Part shown: piece by piece, positions 24,671 through 33,661 of the stretch
Position numbering within the stretch: position 1 is the stretch's first letter
Layout of the letters: each line of letters opens with the position of its first letter
Program-made: the position numbers and the translations under genes
The notes under the pieces: model-generated
Database searches by the model: none
Told to the model about the DNA's origin: nothing
The model's input: the letters and a program-made list of their open reading frames with translations, nothing else
Assembly (NCBI GenBank): GCA_035403355.1
Contig: DAONFA010000001.1
Coordinates: 136,570-172,806 of the forward strand
Reading direction: 5' to 3'
From: Candidatus Cloacimonas sp.
GTDB lineage: Bacteria > Cloacimonadota > Cloacimonadia > Cloacimonadales > Cloacimonadaceae
Length of the DNA: 36,237 nt

Positions 24671-24782
24671 GTTTATAACTCACAATTTTATGGTTCGCAG
24701 CCCAGTTAAAAAGCGGTTGTAAGTGAAAATAAACTGCGAGGCGTGGTTACATTGAAGGCAGGTGAAAAGTGTAAGTTAAAAC
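24671..24782 (-). repeat. GTTTTRACT...AGTTATAAAC module B (inverted)
   Basis: 112 bp, read on the minus strand. Begins GTTTTAACTTACACTTTT and ends AAAATTGTGAGTTATAAAC. It aligns end to end with module A at roughly three of four positions, by eye. It includes CACCTGCCTTCAATG and TTCACTTACAACCGCT. Confidence 0.88.
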
Positions 24783-24895
24783 ATCCCCGGTACTTATACT
24801 GCTCTATTTTAAAAATGGGGTTCCAAAAAAAATTATAAAACGCTTGACTGGAATTGTAATAATGAAAAAAGTAACCACCAGTAAAAGGAGTATCA

Positions 24896-26989
24896 ATGTG
24901 CGGAATAGCGGGAATATATTGTTATAGCCAGGAAGCAGTTACTATAGCTAAAAAACAGGAAAATTTTACCCCAGGAAAAGAATACCCGGGGAAAAATTCC
25001 GGCAGCTATAAACAAAATGCTGTTAATGCCATTCTGCTGAAAAATATGACGGATGCAATCAAGCATAGGGGTCCTGATGATGAGGGTTATCTGCTGAAGG
25101 ATAGAAAAGGAATCCAGGTTTTTGCGGGGGGAGATTCGCCTGCGGATATCAAATCTCTATATCCGATATTATATAACAACGATGAGGGAGCAATAAGAAC
25201 TTCTCTAAATGCAGCGGTTAATTCCATCAATGTAGATGATTTTATTTTGGGAATGGGTTTCCAGCGCTTGAGCATTTTGGAATTAAAACCAATTGGTCAT
25301 CAACCGATGTGGGATAAAGAACTGGGTATAGTTATTTGTTATAATGGCGAAATATATAACTATCTGGAACTGCGGGAAGAGCTTAAGGCAAAGGGTTATA
25401 TATTTTTCAGCCATAGCGATACGGAAGTGATAATTAAAGCGTATCACTATTGGGGTGAGGATTGTGTGCAGCATTTTAACGGAATGTGGGCATTTTCCTT
25501 ATGGGATGAAAGAAAGAAAGTGCTTTTTTGCAGTCGTGATCGTTATGGCATCAAACCCTTTTATTATGCGGTTCAAGATGGTGTAATATATTGGGGTAGT
25601 GAAATTAAGCAGCTTTTACTTACCCCTGTTGATAAAACCCTGAACCAGGCAATGATTTGGCGTAGTATGAAAATCAATTCGCTGCTTGTTTATGATGATG
25701 AAACCTATTGGCAGCATATAAATTGTTTAAAGCCGGGGCATAATTTGCTGCTTACCAATGGTAAGATAAACATTAAGCAATATTATGATTTGGATATAGC
25801 TAATTTGGAAAGTTCCAAGCTCTCCTATAACGAAGCAGTTGAACAATATAGAAGTATCTTTCTGGATTCTATTGGTTTACAGCTGCGTAGCGATGTGGAA
25901 ATTGGAGCCACTCTTTCCGGAGGGATGGATTCTTCTGCAATTGTCTGTTCCGCAGTGCATAAAAAAGGTGAACCGCTAAAGACATTCTCTTCTTACTATG
26001 CTTTTTTGCCGGAACTGGATGAGCGCTCGTGGATAGAAAAAATAGTGCAAAAGACCTCTTGCCGTTCTTTTTATGTAAGCCCCAAGGCGGAAGATGCTAT
26101 TCAGGGCTGGGAGAATTTAACTTATTATAATGATTTTCCTTTGGCAGCTGGCTTTGTTTCGCAAAATGCCGTGATGCAAGAAGCACATAGACAAGGAATT
26201 AAGGTTTTGCTTTCAGGCCAGGGTTCCGATGAAATATCTGCCGGTTACAGGCATTCCTTATATCGCTATTTTGCTGATTTGCTTAGAGGAATGCAAATAG
26301 GGAAATTGGGGAAAGAACTGCCCCGTTATTTACAAAAAGAAAAACCGGTTTTATCCAAGTTGGGCAAAATTTTGCTTTCCACTTTTCTGCCGGAATCTGC
26401 CCTTTACAATCTGGAATTTCGTTATTACCGTTTTGAGCCCTTCAATTCTGCTTTTACCAGGGAAGCTGATAAAAACTGCGGGGAACAAATTCTGAAAAAG
26501 ATTGCGGATATTAAGGCATCCCGGCTTTCCAATTTCCTGTATAATATGATGCATAATACTTCGCTGCAAACACTGTTGCATTTTGAAGACCGGATGGCAA
26601 TGGCAAATTCGGTGGAAAGCAGAGTTCCTTTTTTGGATAACCGTTTGGTAGATTTTGTCTTTTCTCTGCCTTCAGCATATAAGGTTAAGCCCCCATACAC
26701 TAAAGTAGTTCATCGGTCTGCAATGCAGGAATTGATTCCTGAAGAAATATACCGCCGCCAGGATAAAGGTATTTTTTCTTCTCCTTTTTATCAGGTATGG
26801 ATGAAAAACGAGTTAAAGCCATTTATTACCGAGATCTTAACAAGTAAAACATTGCGGGAGAGAGGAATCTGGAATTTGCCCAAAATAAACTTTTACTGGC
26901 ATAAATATCTGGCTGGAGACAACAGCCAGGCAGAAATGCTGTTCAATATTATTGCTTTGGAGATTTGGTTCAGGCAATTCGTAGATTAA
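24896..26989 (+). CDS. asnB: Asparagine synthase (glutamine-hydrolysing)
   Basis: 697 residues. The N-terminal Ntn glutaminase has nucleophile Cys2 (MCGIAG), HRGPDDEGY, and the YNGEIYNYLELREEL and DTEVI-K blocks. The C-terminal synthetase domain has the PP-loop SGGMDSS (about residue 340) and SGQGSDE. The sequence is longer than housekeeping AsnB because of two inserts: about 35 residues after GIAGIY, and about 40 residues (FAGGDSPADIKSLYP...) before FQRLSILELKPIGHQPM. The second insert resembles AsnB-like proteins of surface-polysaccharide clusters that amidate sugars. Free Asn synthesis and sugar amidation both remain possible. AAAAGGAG precedes the ATG. Confidence 0.92.
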   Translation: MCGIAGIYCYSQEAVTIAKKQENFTPGKEYPGKNSGSYKQNAVNAILLKNMTDAIKHRGPDDEGYLLKDRKGIQVFAGGDSPADIKSLYPILYNNDEGAIRTSLNAAVNSINVDDFILGMGFQRLSILELKPIGHQPMWDKELGIVICYNGEIYNYLELREELKAKGYIFFSHSDTEVIIKAYHYWGEDCVQHFNGMWAFSLWDERKKVLFCSRDRYGIKPFYYAVQDGVIYWGSEIKQLLLTPVDKTLNQAMIWRSMKINSLLVYDDETYWQHINCLKPGHNLLLTNGKINIKQYYDLDIANLESSKLSYNEAVEQYRSIFLDSIGLQLRSDVEIGATLSGGMDSSAIVCSAVHKKGEPLKTFSSYYAFLPELDERSWIEKIVQKTSCRSFYVSPKAEDAIQGWENLTYYNDFPLAAGFVSQNAVMQEAHRQGIKVLLSGQGSDEISAGYRHSLYRYFADLLRGMQIGKLGKELPRYLQKEKPVLSKLGKILLSTFLPESALYNLEFRYYRFEPFNSAFTREADKNCGEQILKKIADIKASRLSNFLYNMMHNTSLQTLLHFEDRMAMANSVESRVPFLDNRLVDFVFSLPSAYKVKPPYTKVVHRSAMQELIPEEIYRRQDKGIFSSPFYQVWMKNELKPFITEILTSKTLRERGIWNLPKINFYWHKYLAGDNSQAEMLFNIIALEIWFRQFVD

Positions 26990-27006
26990 ACTTCAGGAGG
27001 ATATAA

Positions 27007-27891
27007 ATGAAAAACATTGTAAGAATGATAGTTTGCTGCGTAGCGCTTTTTTCTCTTAGTTCCTGCAAACTCTTTAAGAACCCTGCAGTAACAAAAATTC
27101 AGGATGTAAAAGTGGTCTCCATTACCCCTGATAAAAGCACTATCAAAATATCGTTTATTGTTAATAACCCCAATTGCTACAAACTGAAACTGGATCAATT
27201 GGATGTGGATTTGTTGAATAAAGACCGCGGTAAAGTGGGAACTGCTACTTTGCAAAAAATGGTGCAAATACCTAAAAAATCAGCTATCTGTCTGGATTTT
27301 ACAGTGGAGCTGGAAACGCGTCCCGTTATAAAAATGGTTAGTTCCATAGACCAGAAAGTGCAGTTTTTTATCACGGGCAAAGGACACGGCAAAGTAATGG
27401 GAATAGGTAAAACTTTTAAGTTTGACGAGCCCTACGAACTGGATTTAAGAGAAGAACTGATGAGCATTATTCCTAAATTCAGTACCAATGGACAGAGTTT
27501 ATTTAAAATAACTAAGACCACAGTTGAAAAAATCGGCATTGGCGAAACCGAATTGCATATCCATTTTATTGTTTTAAACCCTTATGGGCTTACATTCAAC
27601 TTTAAAGGTTTTCCCGCTGAGATTTATATCACCGAAAAATTAGCCGGCACAGGAAATTTGAAAAATCAGCTTAACTTCAACGAAAATATCTATTCGCAGG
27701 ATGGGGTTATGGTGTTTAAGCTCAATAATTTGAAAACTATTTTGGGAGCCGTGAAAGGTGCCATTAAAGGAGAAATTAGATATTCCGTGAAGGGAAAAGT
27801 GCTTATTGATGCCCTGGGTATGCAAATTAACCAACCCTATTCCTATCAGGATGCTTTACCGGTTAATATTTTAGAGCTGCTGCTGAATTAA
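27007..27891 (+). CDS. LEA14-like (WHy-domain) lipoprotein
   Basis: 294 residues with a lipobox (FSLSSCKLF, Cys20). Two tandem LEA type 2/WHy-like beta domains follow: residues about 25-140 (KISFIVNNPNCYKLKLDQLDVDL) and about 150-290 (HIHFIVLNPYGLTFNFKGFPAEIYI). The N-P-x-x-(Y/L)-x-(L/F) core after a hydrophobic strand is the family mark. It is probably anchored in the envelope; its biochemical role is unknown. AGGAGG lies 6 bp before the ATG, 17 bp after asnB, so the two may be co-transcribed. Confidence 0.78.
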   Translation: MKNIVRMIVCCVALFSLSSCKLFKNPAVTKIQDVKVVSITPDKSTIKISFIVNNPNCYKLKLDQLDVDLLNKDRGKVGTATLQKMVQIPKKSAICLDFTVELETRPVIKMVSSIDQKVQFFITGKGHGKVMGIGKTFKFDEPYELDLREELMSIIPKFSTNGQSLFKITKTTVEKIGIGETELHIHFIVLNPYGLTFNFKGFPAEIYITEKLAGTGNLKNQLNFNENIYSQDGVMVFKLNNLKTILGAVKGAIKGEIRYSVKGKVLIDALGMQINQPYSYQDALPVNILELLLN

Positions 27892-27968
27892 ACTTATGCC
27901 AATTATGCCCTCAGTGTAGGGAATTACTATGCGGTAAATATCAAGGACAAGATAAAACACGATTTTTC

Positions 27969-27997
27969 TTGACACAATAAGATACTTTGACTATAAA
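27969..27997 (+). promoter_or_regulatory. Near-consensus sigma70-type promoter
   Basis: TTGACA (27969-27974), a 17-bp spacer and TATAAA (27992-27997) lie 31 bp before the ATG of the barrel gene. An AAGGAG site at 28017-28022 follows the predicted transcript start at about 28004. This also fixes the gene start at 28029, because an in-frame ATG at 27987 would lie inside the promoter. Confidence 0.8.
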
Positions 27998-28028
27998 GAA
28001 AAAAATCCTTACAGACAAGGAGACGAAG

Positions 28029-29618
28029 ATGAAAAGGTATTTATTTTTGGTGTTAATCTTATTGCCTGTATTTTTAATGGGACAGGCAAGCAATGATGAT
28101 CTTAGTGTTCCTGGAGACCCTATGCTGGACGAGGAAACAGAAACAACGGAAGGAACGCAATGGGGGATGGGAGGAGTTGTAGGAGCCATAACAATTGATA
28201 ATCAGACCTATTCTCAGATACGGTTACAGCCGGAGCTCCAGATAGGAAAATTCGGATTGGGCTTGGATATTGATTTAATAATTGATTCCGAAGGAAATGT
28301 GCGGAAAGAGGACTGGAATGAATGGCAGGATTATGTAAATAAGATTTTGTATTTTCGCTTTGCCCAGCGCAACGATCCGTTCTATTTTAAAGTTGGCAGT
28401 ATTCCTGATTACACTTTGGGAAATGGCTTAATCTTCAATCACTATTCCAATATGACGCTCTATCCGAATGTTAAAAATATTGGTGGCTATGTGGGGATTA
28501 ATACACAGCTATCGGGCTTAGGTTTTGAGGTTTTTTCGCATAATGTGTATAAGAATGAGATTTTAGCCGGAAGAGCTCATATTCAACCCCTTGCAGTTAC
28601 TAATATACCCCTTCTGGAAAAATTGCGGATTGGAGTTAATGTAGGTATAGACAGAGATCAATATGCCAAATATGAAGATGACGATGGGGATAATATTCCT
28701 GATATTTACGATAAATTTCCCAAGGATAGAAACAGATATCTGGATACCGATAATGATGGTGTTGCCGATAACGATGATATAGATATTAACGGCAATAATA
28801 TTTTAGACCATCCTTTAGTAAATCCTTTTGTAGCAGAACAATTTCCGGGGATAGATAGTTTAGGTTATGTGTTGGATATGAATGTAACCCCTGATAGGGC
28901 AGCTGCCTATACTAAAAAAGATGAAGTTTATGTTTATAGTGCAGATTACCAGTTGCCCTTAATTGAAACTGAGCGTTTCAACCTGATTCATTATGGAGAA
29001 ATAGCTAAAATAGATGGCTATGGAACAGGAATGATTTTCCCCGGTTTCAGCAGTAAATTCTTTATCTTTGATGCCCGTCTGGAATTCCGTAATTTTGGCG
29101 ATCAGTTTCTGCCAGGGTATTTTGACCGGCAATATGATCAACAAAGAGCTCAAGTGAGGCATATTGCTCAAACTGATAGTTGTAACCAAATCTGGAATTT
29201 AACTACCAAAGAAGCTACCTTGGAGGAAGTTGAATCCTCTCTCGGTTGGTTTGGATATTTAAGAGCTAATCTGTTTAATTTTATGTATGCCAAAATCGCC
29301 TATCAAGATATGTATGGCAAGAATAACTTCCTCGGAAAATCGCTGTGGGCAAGCATTACCGTAAATCCTTCTATGGTTCCGAAATTGAAAGAAGCTACCG
29401 TATATTATTCTCAAACAAACACGAATTACATTAACTTCAAGTGGCTGCGCAATGAAAATGCTCTTATTGCAGGTCGCCTGGTATATTCTGTTTCGGATAA
29501 TGCTAATTTGGTTGGACGCTACAGTGAATATTATACTGATATAAATGGCGACGGAAGAATTAAAGGCAAAGATGAAATAACCGAAATGCTCACTTTTGGA
29601 GTGGAATTTCAGTTCTAA
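28029..29618 (+). CDS. Outer-membrane barrel-like protein with thrombospondin type 3-like calcium repeats
   Basis: 529 residues from ATG 28029. Signal peptide MKRYLFLVLILLPVFLMGQA. A beta-strand-rich body follows, with amphipathic aromatic segments (FYFKVGSIPDYTLGNGLIFNHY) and a C-terminal strand ending VEFQF, as in outer-membrane barrels. Residues about 217-262 carry acidic D-x-D-x-D-G motifs (DDDGDNIPDIYDKFP, DTDNDGVADNDD, DINGNNILD) of the thrombospondin type 3 / calcium-binding type, probably in an external or periplasmic loop. Another acidic loop, DINGDGRIKG, lies near the C-terminus. Its own promoter separates it from the LEA-like gene. The ligand is unknown. Confidence 0.75.
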   Translation: MKRYLFLVLILLPVFLMGQASNDDLSVPGDPMLDEETETTEGTQWGMGGVVGAITIDNQTYSQIRLQPELQIGKFGLGLDIDLIIDSEGNVRKEDWNEWQDYVNKILYFRFAQRNDPFYFKVGSIPDYTLGNGLIFNHYSNMTLYPNVKNIGGYVGINTQLSGLGFEVFSHNVYKNEILAGRAHIQPLAVTNIPLLEKLRIGVNVGIDRDQYAKYEDDDGDNIPDIYDKFPKDRNRYLDTDNDGVADNDDIDINGNNILDHPLVNPFVAEQFPGIDSLGYVLDMNVTPDRAAAYTKKDEVYVYSADYQLPLIETERFNLIHYGEIAKIDGYGTGMIFPGFSSKFFIFDARLEFRNFGDQFLPGYFDRQYDQQRAQVRHIAQTDSCNQIWNLTTKEATLEEVESSLGWFGYLRANLFNFMYAKIAYQDMYGKNNFLGKSLWASITVNPSMVPKLKEATVYYSQTNTNYINFKWLRNENALIAGRLVYSVSDNANLVGRYSEYYTDINGDGRIKGKDEITEMLTFGVEFQF

Positions 29619-29667
29619 GAATAGAACAGAGGATAATAACAGCTTCGTAAAGAGGATATTCTTTTAG

Positions 29668-29681
29668 CGAGAGCTTTCTCG
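29668..29681. terminator. Small hairpin between convergent genes
   Basis: CGAGA-GCTT-TCTCG forms a 5-bp stem with a tetraloop in the 80-bp gap between the barrel gene and manA, preceded by CTTTTAG. It is short and has no long U-tract, so a bidirectional terminator is only a suggestion. Confidence 0.3.
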
Positions 29682-29697
29682 GTAACGAAATAAAGCG

Positions 29698-30873
29698 CTA
29701 TAATTTGGTTGGCGTAGAGACAAGAAAGATTTCTGCGGAACCGGAGATTTGGCTTGGTCTTTCATTAAAAGGAATAAACATTGCCTGTCCTCTTGCCAGA
29801 GATAAACCGGATTCAGTAGTAAGCGAACCCTTTATGCAAAAAACCAGCATTGGTTTATGTTCGTTATCCAGGGTGAGGGTTCCTTCCAAAAGAAGGCGTT
29901 TTAAAATAAATTCCTCTGCCGGAGTAGTATAAGCTACCGGTTCATTGGCTTTCAGATGAGGATGAATTAATTGCGGGAGGTAGGTTTCAAAGCGAGTGAT
30001 AGCAAACAGAATTTCCCGGTCTATATATTTGGGCGTAAGCCCTCCCCTGATAACATTATCGGAATTAGCCATAATTTCAATACCTGCTCCCTGGATATAG
30101 GAATGCAAAATACCGGCATCAATATAAACTGCCTGCCCTGGCTGCAAAGTGAAAGTATTAAGTAAGAGGGGACTAACTATACCGCTATCAAAAGGATAGA
30201 ATTCATTTAAGTGTTTACAAATCTGGCAGGTGAATTTCAGTTTGGGGCTCAATTCCGGCTGGATGCTTTCAAGGCAATGCAAAAAGTCCTGCAGTTGATT
30301 TCCTTCGCTGTTCAAGATTTGGCTGAATAAATCCCGTAATGACTTTTTAGAAGGTGAATTAGCGAAAGAAGAGAATTTCTGCCAGAGTTTGGTTATGCCC
30401 AAAACCTGGAAGTTGCGGATAATTTCTTCATAGGGTCGGAATCCGCACATAGCGATAAAAGGGGTTAAAGCACAAAGTAGTTCCGGTTTGTGATTAGGGT
30501 CTTTAAAACAGCGTTTAGGGTCATTCAACGGTAGATTTGCCAATTCTTCCCTTTGAAAACCGTTCAGGGCTGTTTGTTTATCGGGATGAACCTGCAAAGA
30601 GAGAGGTTCGGCAGCTGCCAGAATTTTAAGAAGAAAAGGCAGAGAGCTCTCTTGCATATTGTTCGGCAGATATTCCTGATTGTTTTGCACAAACTTATCC
30701 ATTGGAACTTCACCGTTTTCCGTTATTACTGTGGAAGGTGCTTTGGGATGGGTGCCGAACCATATTTCAGCTAAGGGTTTTCCTGTTTCCTGTTGGGCTC
30801 CGATTAGTTCTTGAATATATTTAGTATCGCCCCAGGAGTAATTTTGGAGAGCGGGTTTAATTAGATAGGGCAT
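29698..30873 (-). CDS. manA: Mannose-6-phosphate isomerase, class I
   Basis: Interconverts fructose 6-phosphate and mannose 6-phosphate, the entry to GDP-mannose. 391 residues from ATG 30873, behind AAGGAG. The frame stays open to 30945, but that extension lies inside the MBOAT gene and is unlike ManA. Zinc ligands are visible: QVHPDK (Gln, His), HKPELLCAL (Glu) and ILHSYIQGAGIEIMANSDN (His). YSWGD near the N-terminus is also typical. It is last in a four-gene run after an MBOAT acyltransferase and two SGNH proteins, which suggests it feeds a mannose-derived polysaccharide. Confidence 0.95.
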   Translation of the reverse strand: MPYLIKPALQNYSWGDTKYIQELIGAQQETGKPLAEIWFGTHPKAPSTVITENGEVPMDKFVQNNQEYLPNNMQESSLPFLLKILAAAEPLSLQVHPDKQTALNGFQREELANLPLNDPKRCFKDPNHKPELLCALTPFIAMCGFRPYEEIIRNFQVLGITKLWQKFSSFANSPSKKSLRDLFSQILNSEGNQLQDFLHCLESIQPELSPKLKFTCQICKHLNEFYPFDSGIVSPLLLNTFTLQPGQAVYIDAGILHSYIQGAGIEIMANSDNVIRGGLTPKYIDREILFAITRFETYLPQLIHPHLKANEPVAYTTPAEEFILKRLLLEGTLTLDNEHKPMLVFCIKGSLTTESGLSLARGQAMFIPFNERPSQISGSAEIFLVSTPTKL

Positions 30874-30884
30874 AGTAACACTCC

Positions 30885-32348
30885 TTAAAACTGAAAATAG
30901 ATAAAGGGTTGAATTTCTGCAGAGCGAAATTGGAACAAAATCCAAATTACAACTGCTAAGAGTAACGACTGTAAAACCACAGGTGTTTTACGCAACACTT
31001 TTTGTAAAGCATTATTATAACTATCGGGCATCCAGTGAAACACAAAACCGGTTAAAATAAGGATGGCGCAAATCCGATACTGATTAAGCCACTGCCAGAA
31101 GATTTGTCCGTTGAAGGCAGTAAAAATACGGTTCAACATCATTCCTGCTCTGGCAAAATCAGGAGAACGGAAAAATATCCAGCCGAAACAGACAAAATTG
31201 AAAGTAACAATTACGCTTATTACTTTCATCACCTTAGTTTGCATTATCTTGAGCTGCAAAAGTATTTTATCCAAAACCAAAGCCACACCGTGTATTCCAC
31301 CCCAGACTACAAAATTCCAGGATGCGCCATGCCACAATCCCCCCAAAAGCATAGTTATCATCAAATTTATATATTGTCGGGCTTTACCTTTACGATTTCC
31401 TCCTAAAGGAATATAAAGATAATCTCTCAGCCAAGTGGAAAGCGAAATATGCCAACGCCGCCAAAAATCGGTTACAGAGGTAGCTCGGTAAGGATTTAGA
31501 AAGTTTACCGGTAAAGAAAAACCAAGCAAGGCAGCCAAGCCGATTGCGATATCGGAATAACCGCTAAAATCGCAATAAATCTGTAAAGCATAAGCATACA
31601 CACCTAAAAGATTTTCCAAGCCGGAAAATAGTGCCGGATTTTCAAATATGCGATCTACAAAGTTGATGGATAAATAATCGGCTATCACACCTTTTTTTAT
31701 TAAGCCCGAAAAGATTAAAACCAGCGCTTTGGCAATTGTATCCTTATCTAAACTTAATTTTTTATGAATTTGAGGGATAAAGTAACTGGCACGCACAATA
31801 GGTCCTGCTACCAGTTGCGGAAAGAAAGACACAAAAAAGGTAAAGTCCACAAAACTTTTGAGGGGTTTCAGCTTACCGAAATAGATGTCCAGAGTGTAGC
31901 TCCAGGTTTGAAAAGTAAAAAAGGAAATTCCTACAGGTAAGAAGATATCGTATAAAGGAAGTTGTCCCCCAAAGATTTGATTGATAGTGGTAATAAGAAA
32001 ATTGGTGTATTTAAAATAGCCCAGTGAACCCAAATTCCAAAAGATGCTTATCCATAAATAAAAGCGTTTGGCAGCTTTGCTTTGGGCATTGTAAATAAGA
32101 GCACCCAAGCCAAAGTTGACAAGCGAAGTAATCAGTAATAAAATGATGAAACTGCCGCTGGTTTTGTAATAAAAATATAGCGATGCCAGCATCAAATACC
32201 AGGTGCGCACTTTCACTTTGTTCACTACTAAAGGATAGAAAAGCAAAATCACGATAAAGAAAAACAGAAAGAAAGTGCTGTGAAACAACAACGGCTTTTG
32301 CGGATCGTAAACTAAATTACTTAAGATATTTTGGATTAAAGGTAGCAT
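30885..32348 (-). CDS. MBOAT-family O-acyltransferase (AlgI/DltB-like)
   Basis: 487 residues, with about 11 membrane spans. FWRRWHISLSTWLRDYLYIPLGG (His300) and GGLWHGASWNFVVWGGIHG (catalytic His340) are the AlgI-type signatures; YCDFSGYSDIAIG and FFPQLVAGPIVR are also typical. It should pass an acyl, usually acetyl, group across the inner membrane to an extracytoplasmic acceptor or partner. The two upstream SGNH proteins are the natural partners, as AlgJ/AlgX are for AlgI. It starts 12 bp after the second SGNH gene and ends 12 bp before manA. The ribosome site is weak (AGAGAAA). Confidence 0.92.
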   Translation of the reverse strand: MLPLIQNILSNLVYDPQKPLLFHSTFFLFFFIVILLFYPLVVNKVKVRTWYLMLASLYFYYKTSGSFIILLLITSLVNFGLGALIYNAQSKAAKRFYLWISIFWNLGSLGYFKYTNFLITTINQIFGGQLPLYDIFLPVGISFFTFQTWSYTLDIYFGKLKPLKSFVDFTFFVSFFPQLVAGPIVRASYFIPQIHKKLSLDKDTIAKALVLIFSGLIKKGVIADYLSINFVDRIFENPALFSGLENLLGVYAYALQIYCDFSGYSDIAIGLAALLGFSLPVNFLNPYRATSVTDFWRRWHISLSTWLRDYLYIPLGGNRKGKARQYINLMITMLLGGLWHGASWNFVVWGGIHGVALVLDKILLQLKIMQTKVMKVISVIVTFNFVCFGWIFFRSPDFARAGMMLNRIFTAFNGQIFWQWLNQYRICAILILTGFVFHWMPDSYNNALQKVLRKTPVVLQSLLLAVVIWILFQFRSAEIQPFIYFQF

Positions 32349-32359
32349 AGCTTTTTCTC

Positions 32360-33661
32360 TTAACCTGAGGTTTGTTCACTGAAGCTTTTATAACTTTGGA
32401 TAAATGCCTGATAGAAAAGATAGCCCTGCAGCATATAACCTTTGGGAGTATAGTGCAAAAGGTCAGCTGCAGACATTTGTTGAGAGCGTAATTTTTGCAC
32501 ACTACCGTTACCACCTGTAACTTCACTTAAATTCCACCAGGCGCATTGATTTTCTTGGGCATAGTCAATGATAATTTTTTCTACTTTGTCCAAATCGTTA
32601 TTGTGTTTTCTGCGTTTGTTAGAATCGGGCGGTAAAGTGAAAAGCACAGGTGTATCGGGATTAAACTGTCTAAGCTTATTCATAAAGTTATGCAGATTTT
32701 GCGTAAAAACTTCATTGCGAAAGGAACCTTGAGCATCATTTGTACCTAAGGAAATAATAATTAAATCCGGCTGCAGCAGACCTATCTGTTCAAACAATGT
32801 TTGTTGTTCCAGCAGATTATAGAAACCGGCTCCGTTGATTCCACAGGAGTGATAAAGCAATCCCGGCTGTTCATTTTCCAGGAAAATTCCATACAAATTA
32901 GAGGGTTCACCGGAGAGGGTAATTTTCATTTCGGGAACTCTCTTCTTCCAGGAAATGCTGCTGCAATAATAATTTCCTTTTTTGAAAGCAGTTTCTTCAG
33001 TAATATCTTCCGTGGCATCCATTTTTATTTTCATTCCCGGCAGCGAGGTAAGCAGGGATAATTTATTAAAACTATTATCGCCTCTAAAGAAATTGTTGGT
33101 AGCTATATTGAAGCAAATTCCGTCAGAGGTCTTTATTGTGAAGCCGCTTAGTCCCCGTTCTGAATTTATGCGGCTGCAAGAACCGTTGGCAGTTATTTTA
33201 TAATCATCGGGTTGATTAGTTCCTGCCAATCGCAAGGGAAAAACCAATCCCCTGCCTGAATTTCCGAAGTATTTTTGCAGCGCTGTTCTGGCAGTTCCGG
33301 GAAAATATCCCGATTGGATATGCGAATCGCCTATCTGGTAAATAGTTACATTTTGTCTTAATCCGCTACGCAGTTCCAGTAACTTCTCAAAGATTGGCTT
33401 CAGAGCTTTTTTATCACCCCTAAATTGATTTTTATCCAGATGCAGAAACTTGAACTGTTTCAAGTATTCATTGCTTTCCAGAAGCAGGTAATAGCTCTGA
33501 ATGAATTCTTCCAAAGTATCCATATCTGAAGGATATTCCTCTTCACTTAAAAATTCTCTCGCGTTTTCTTCGGCACTGTTTTCTTCCGCACTGTTTATAC
33601 TGAACAGGAAGATTGTAATCAGCACCAAGATACAGAGGGATATAAAGTTGCGGTAATTCAC
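32360..33661 (-). CDS. SGNH/GDSL-fold protein, probable polysaccharide O-acetylation partner (second gene)
   Basis: 433 residues from a GTG whose TGA overlap (GTGA) couples it to the preceding gene; AAGGA lies 6 bp before. An N-terminal signal or anchor helix (residues 5-22) is followed by an in-frame 5-residue duplication, NSAEENSAEEN. SGNH blocks: GDSH (Ser113), block III SLGTND, and the block V pair Asp400-x-x-His403 (DLLHYTPKGY). An inserted beta domain lies between blocks I and III. Either an O-acetyltransferase like AlgJ/AlgX or an esterase; the MBOAT neighbour favours the former. Confidence 0.85.
   Translation of the reverse strand: MNYRNFISLCILVLITIFLFSINSAEENSAEENAREFLSEEEYPSDMDTLEEFIQSYYLLLESNEYLKQFKFLHLDKNQFRGDKKALKPIFEKLLELRSGLRQNVTIYQIGDSHIQSGYFPGTARTALQKYFGNSGRGLVFPLRLAGTNQPDDYKITANGSCSRINSERGLSGFTIKTSDGICFNIATNNFFRGDNSFNKLSLLTSLPGMKIKMDATEDITEETAFKKGNYYCSSISWKKRVPEMKITLSGEPSNLYGIFLENEQPGLLYHSCGINGAGFYNLLEQQTLFEQIGLLQPDLIIISLGTNDAQGSFRNEVFTQNLHNFMNKLRQFNPDTPVLFTLPPDSNKRRKHNNDLDKVEKIIIDYAQENQCAWWNLSEVTGGNGSVQKLRSQQMSAADLLHYTPKGYMLQGYLFYQAFIQSYKSFSEQTSG

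Larger units (their letters stand above)
24258..24782. mobile_element. Composite inverted-repeat element (module A - core palindrome - inverted module B)
   Basis: A 525-bp non-coding block bounded by two related 111-112 bp modules in opposite orientation (24258-24368 and 24671-24782). A 127-bp segment in the middle (24491-24617) includes a 42-bp palindrome. The 127-bp segment recurs at 35845-35971 in reverse orientation, next to another module, so the whole is a dispersed composite. No transposase frame is inside. A MITE-like non-autonomous element is one reading and a structured RNA locus is another. The element type is inference; the repeats themselves are directly visible. Confidence 0.6.

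Noticed and set aside
24531..24722. Similar peptides starting MRFPYRSHIAIRE at 24531 (+) and 35940 (-)
   Set aside because: The similarity reflects the shared 127-bp DNA repeat and palindrome; the frames diverge straight after it.
27987..28028. Longer start for the barrel protein
   Set aside because: It would put the start inside the -10 region and place charged residues before the signal peptide; ATG 28029 has AAGGAG at the right distance.
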